Position numbers and translations under genes: made by a program. From contig DASQFN010000058.1 in the NCBI GenBank assembly GCA_035633115.1, positions 186,001 to 250,000 of the forward strand: a DNA stretch of 64,000 nucleotides, given 5' to 3'. This document shows positions 62,177 through 64,000 of the stretch, in pieces; position 1 is the stretch's first letter; every line of letters begins with the position of its first letter. The notes under the pieces were generated by a model. It did not search any database. It worked only from the letters and a program-made list of their open reading frames with translations, and was not told where the DNA came from. The stretch is from Gemmatimonadaceae bacterium. GTDB taxonomy: Bacteria > Gemmatimonadota > Gemmatimonadetes > Gemmatimonadales > Gemmatimonadaceae.

Positions 62177-63121
62177 ATGGATACAGACTTCGATTCCGAT
62201 ATTCTGATTCTGGACGGCGGTCTCGCTACCGAGCTCGAGAAGCGCGGATACGACATCTCCGGCCCTCTCTGGTCTGCGCAGCTCTTGCTCGACGCTCCCG
62301 ATGCCATCGAGCAATTGCACTACGACTATTTCGCGTCAGGCGCGCAGTGCGTGACCTCGGCCAGCTACCAGGCGAGTTACGGGGGATTCGCGAGTCTCGG
62401 CTTCACTCCCGAAGAAACGACGTTGGTTTTGCAGAGGTCAGTCGCGCTGGCACGAAGTGCACGTGACCGCTTTGAGAAGGACCAAGCGCGTGATTCCAAT
62501 GCCTCCATCAAGGCGGATGGTAAAAAGCGTTACGTCGCTGCGTCAGTCGGCCCCTATGGTGCAACCCTGCATGACGGCTCCGAGTATCACGGCAACTACG
62601 GACTTTCCGTGAGCGATCTGAAGGCGTTTCATGCGCCACGATTCTCGGTTCTGGCAGACTCGGGTGCCGACGTGCTGGCGTGTGAAACGATTCCGTCGCT
62701 CGACGAAGCGCGGGCGTTGCTCGATCTGCTCGGCTATCACGGACATACGCAGGCGTGGCTGAGCTTCACCTCGCCCGATGGCGTCCACACTTCGCACGGC
62801 GAGCCACTCGCGGATTGCGCGCGTGCTGCCGATTCTGTGAAGAGTGTCTTTGCGGTGGGCGTGAACTGCGTTCATCCCCGCGTTGTGACGACAGCAATCA
62901 GGGAGCTCGCTCGCGGAACCGAAAAGCCGATTGTCGTCTACCCGAATTCGGGCGAGCAGTGGGACGCGGGCTCACGTCAATGGCGCGGCGCGCCTCACGG
63001 CTCTCGCCTGGCCGATCTTGCGCCCGCATGGGTGGACGCTGGTGCGCGATTCATTGGCGGGTGCTGCCGCACCGGGCCGGCGGATACAGCCGCCCTCGCC
63101 CGTGCGATGTCCTCAACCTAA
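62177..63121 (+). CDS. mmuM: Homocysteine S-methyltransferase (MmuM-like)
   Basis: 314 residues from ATG 62177; the frame is open to 62120 but that extension has no family similarity. Features are ILDGGLATELEKRG at the start, SASYQASYGGF, AASVGPYGATLHDGSEY and three zinc-binding Cys: one in VGVNCVHP and two in GGCCRTGPADT. It transfers a methyl group from S-methylmethionine (or SAM) to homocysteine to form methionine. It is a single gene with no metabolic neighbours. Confidence 0.93.
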   Translation: MDTDFDSDILILDGGLATELEKRGYDISGPLWSAQLLLDAPDAIEQLHYDYFASGAQCVTSASYQASYGGFASLGFTPEETTLVLQRSVALARSARDRFEKDQARDSNASIKADGKKRYVAASVGPYGATLHDGSEYHGNYGLSVSDLKAFHAPRFSVLADSGADVLACETIPSLDEARALLDLLGYHGHTQAWLSFTSPDGVHTSHGEPLADCARAADSVKSVFAVGVNCVHPRVVTTAIRELARGTEKPIVVYPNSGEQWDAGSRQWRGAPHGSRLADLAPAWVDAGARFIGGCCRTGPADTAALARAMSST

Positions 63122-63173
63122 GAAAAGCTCTCGGGCTTGAGCTTAGTGGGCTGGGGCAATAAGCTTTGCAAGG

Positions 63174-63236
63174 ATGTACTTCGAGCATCAGCTCGTGCGC
63201 CCTGCGCCACACATCGAGCTTCCGAAAATCGGCCAT
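63174..63236 (-). pseudogene. Remnant of a four-helix-bundle protein (23S rRNA intervening-sequence type)
   Basis: ATG 63236 opens MADFRKLDVWRRAHELMLEV, the typical start of the S23/IVP four-helix-bundle family (normally about 120 residues). After about 21 codons the resemblance ends. The remnant lies in the 265-bp gap after the methyltransferase gene. That gap also holds an imperfect inverted repeat around it, with GCTTAGTGGG near 63141 and its complement near 63340. Confidence 0.55.
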
Positions 63237-63386
63237 CCGACGAAATTGGGGCCGCCTCGCCGCAGCCATCGCACAATATCTACAAGGCAATCAGCAATTT
63301 CGCGCGCCGTCGCTGAATTGTTGTAGCTCCAAGCCCAGGCCCACTAAGCCCAGGCCTCCGGCTTTTTTATGAACGCCAGTTAGCCC

Positions 63387-64000
63387 TCAATGGCAGCTCC
63401 CGGTTCCCGAGTCCGTGAACGTCCCGCCGGCAACCGGCACGAACTGCCAACCGTACGTACCCGCCGAAAGCGTCAGCTTGAGCACGCCAAAAGTATTCCC
63501 GTTGTACACCTGGCTGTTTGGCTGAACGGTGCCGAGCGCGTAGTGGCTGCGCCCGCCGGTGCCGACGACGAATTCCCGGATACCTCGCGTCGCGTCAGCA
63601 GCACCCGTCGGGGTCTGCGGCGCAAAACGCTCGTAGCTGTGGTCGTGCCCAACCAGTACGACGTCGGCATTCGCAGCGTAGAGCGCCTCCCAGAATGGTT
63701 GCACGGTGACGTCGTTGCCGTGAACCGAGCTGGAGCTGAAGCGCGGATGGTGCCAGTAGGCAAGCGTGCAGGTTTTCGTGTTTGCCGCGAGGTTCGCGCG
63801 CAGCCACTGGTCCTGCGCCGAGCCGGCGGTGCGCGCGATGTTGCTGTTCAACACGATGATGTGCCACTCGCCGAGGTCGTAGCTGTAGTATCCCTTCGAC
63901 GGGTCACCGGCAGCCGCGCCGAAGTATCCGTAGTAGCCCGTAGCACCTGCGGTATTGTACTCGTGATTACCCGGCGCCGGCTTCGTGCGCGCCTTGTGGC
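63387..64000 (-). CDS. Metallophosphoesterase, purple acid phosphatase-like, 5'-truncated by window edge
   Basis: The frame is open to the window edge; about 203 residues are visible. Metal-binding motifs are APGNHEY near the edge, AYWHHPRFSSS and VGHDHSYERF, the order found in calcineurin-like phosphoesterases. The C-terminal TFTDSGTGSCH and preceding strands form a small beta domain. The upstream part, with the first DxH and GD motifs and probably a signal peptide, is outside the window. Likely a secreted phosphatase. Confidence 0.9.
   Translation of the reverse strand, partial: HKARTKPAPGNHEYNTAGATGYYGYFGAAAGDPSKGYYSYDLGEWHIIVLNSNIARTAGSAQDQWLRANLAANTKTCTLAYWHHPRFSSSSVHGNDVTVQPFWEALYAANADVVLVGHDHSYERFAPQTPTGAADATRGIREFVVGTGGRSHYALGTVQPNSQVYNGNTFGVLKLTLSAGTYGWQFVPVAGGTFTDSGTGSCH

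Overview
The window is a dense, high-GC (roughly 60-65% by eye) bacterial chromosome segment with 46 intact or window-truncated protein genes, one short gene remnant, no rRNA or tRNA that I can see, no CRISPR array and no recognisable insertion sequence. Lipoproteins, a TonB-dependent receptor, outer-membrane barrels and an SprA-like translocon indicate a Gram-negative (diderm) cell. An SprA/Sov homologue in a high-GC genome, together with type IV pilus ATPases, a DUF2723 mannosyltransferase-like protein and many secreted metallopeptidases, points to the FCB superphylum, most likely Gemmatimonadota. That assignment is inference from gene content, not a database match.

Layout. 1-4.7 kb: the 3' part of a large SprA-like gene, overlapping an M28 lipoprotein peptidase. 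4.9-9.8 kb: an operon of a ComEA-like helix-hairpin-helix protein and type IV pilus pilB, pilT and pilC. 9.9-10.9 kb: an Xre/RES toxin-antitoxin pair behind a perfect palindrome. 11-17.2 kb: an O-antigen ligase-like protein, an M28-PDZ peptidase and an M16 peptidase, with two long hairpin-forming inverted repeats between them. 17.5-18.9 kb: a MarR regulator and a ring-cleavage-type VOC dioxygenase. 19.1-23.5 kb: a lipoprotein, an SGNH/MBOAT O-acetylation pair and a DUF1906 protein. 23.5-26.2 kb: a low-GC methyltransferase, an esterase and maleylacetate reductase. 26.4-33.5 kb: M20 peptidase, ABC exporter, barrel protein, LVIVD lipoprotein and M48 peptidase. 33.5-41 kb: glycosyltransferase, LemA, DUF4403 lipoprotein, APC permease and M14 peptidase. 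41.5-45.3 kb: an ECF sigma factor, a putative anti-sigma factor and two secreted HEAT-repeat proteins in one operon. 45.3-49.2 kb: a DUF2723 protein and a serine hydrolase. 49.3-51.4 kb: a periplasmic thiol-redox cluster (CcdA, TlpA, peroxiredoxin). 51.6-55.7 kb: a DUF4097 protein and an uncharacterised His-rich membrane protein with its extracytoplasmic partner. 55.9-64 kb: TonB receptor, PhzF, cold-shock protein with a structured leader, IF-1, M20 peptidase, homocysteine methyltransferase and a truncated metallophosphoesterase.

The most striking signal is the peroxiredoxin at 50805-51419 (minus strand). A single in-frame TGA sits exactly where the catalytic cysteine belongs. A 7-bp hairpin with a G-containing apical loop follows at the spacing expected for a bacterial SECIS element. 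This is a strong selenoprotein candidate, placed beside the CcdA/TlpA pair that could reduce it. Other leads are the sigma/HEAT module, the membrane pair with a duplicated D-WH-G-D-SPPH motif, an intrinsic terminator inside the cold-shock leader, and a family of long intergenic inverted repeats plus a 39-bp dispersed repeat.

The genes mostly serve envelope biology: seven predicted metallopeptidases (M28 twice, M16, M20 twice, M48, M14) suggest a protein- and peptide-scavenging life style, alongside surface polysaccharide assembly and modification, pilus dynamics, outer-membrane transport and envelope stress sensing.
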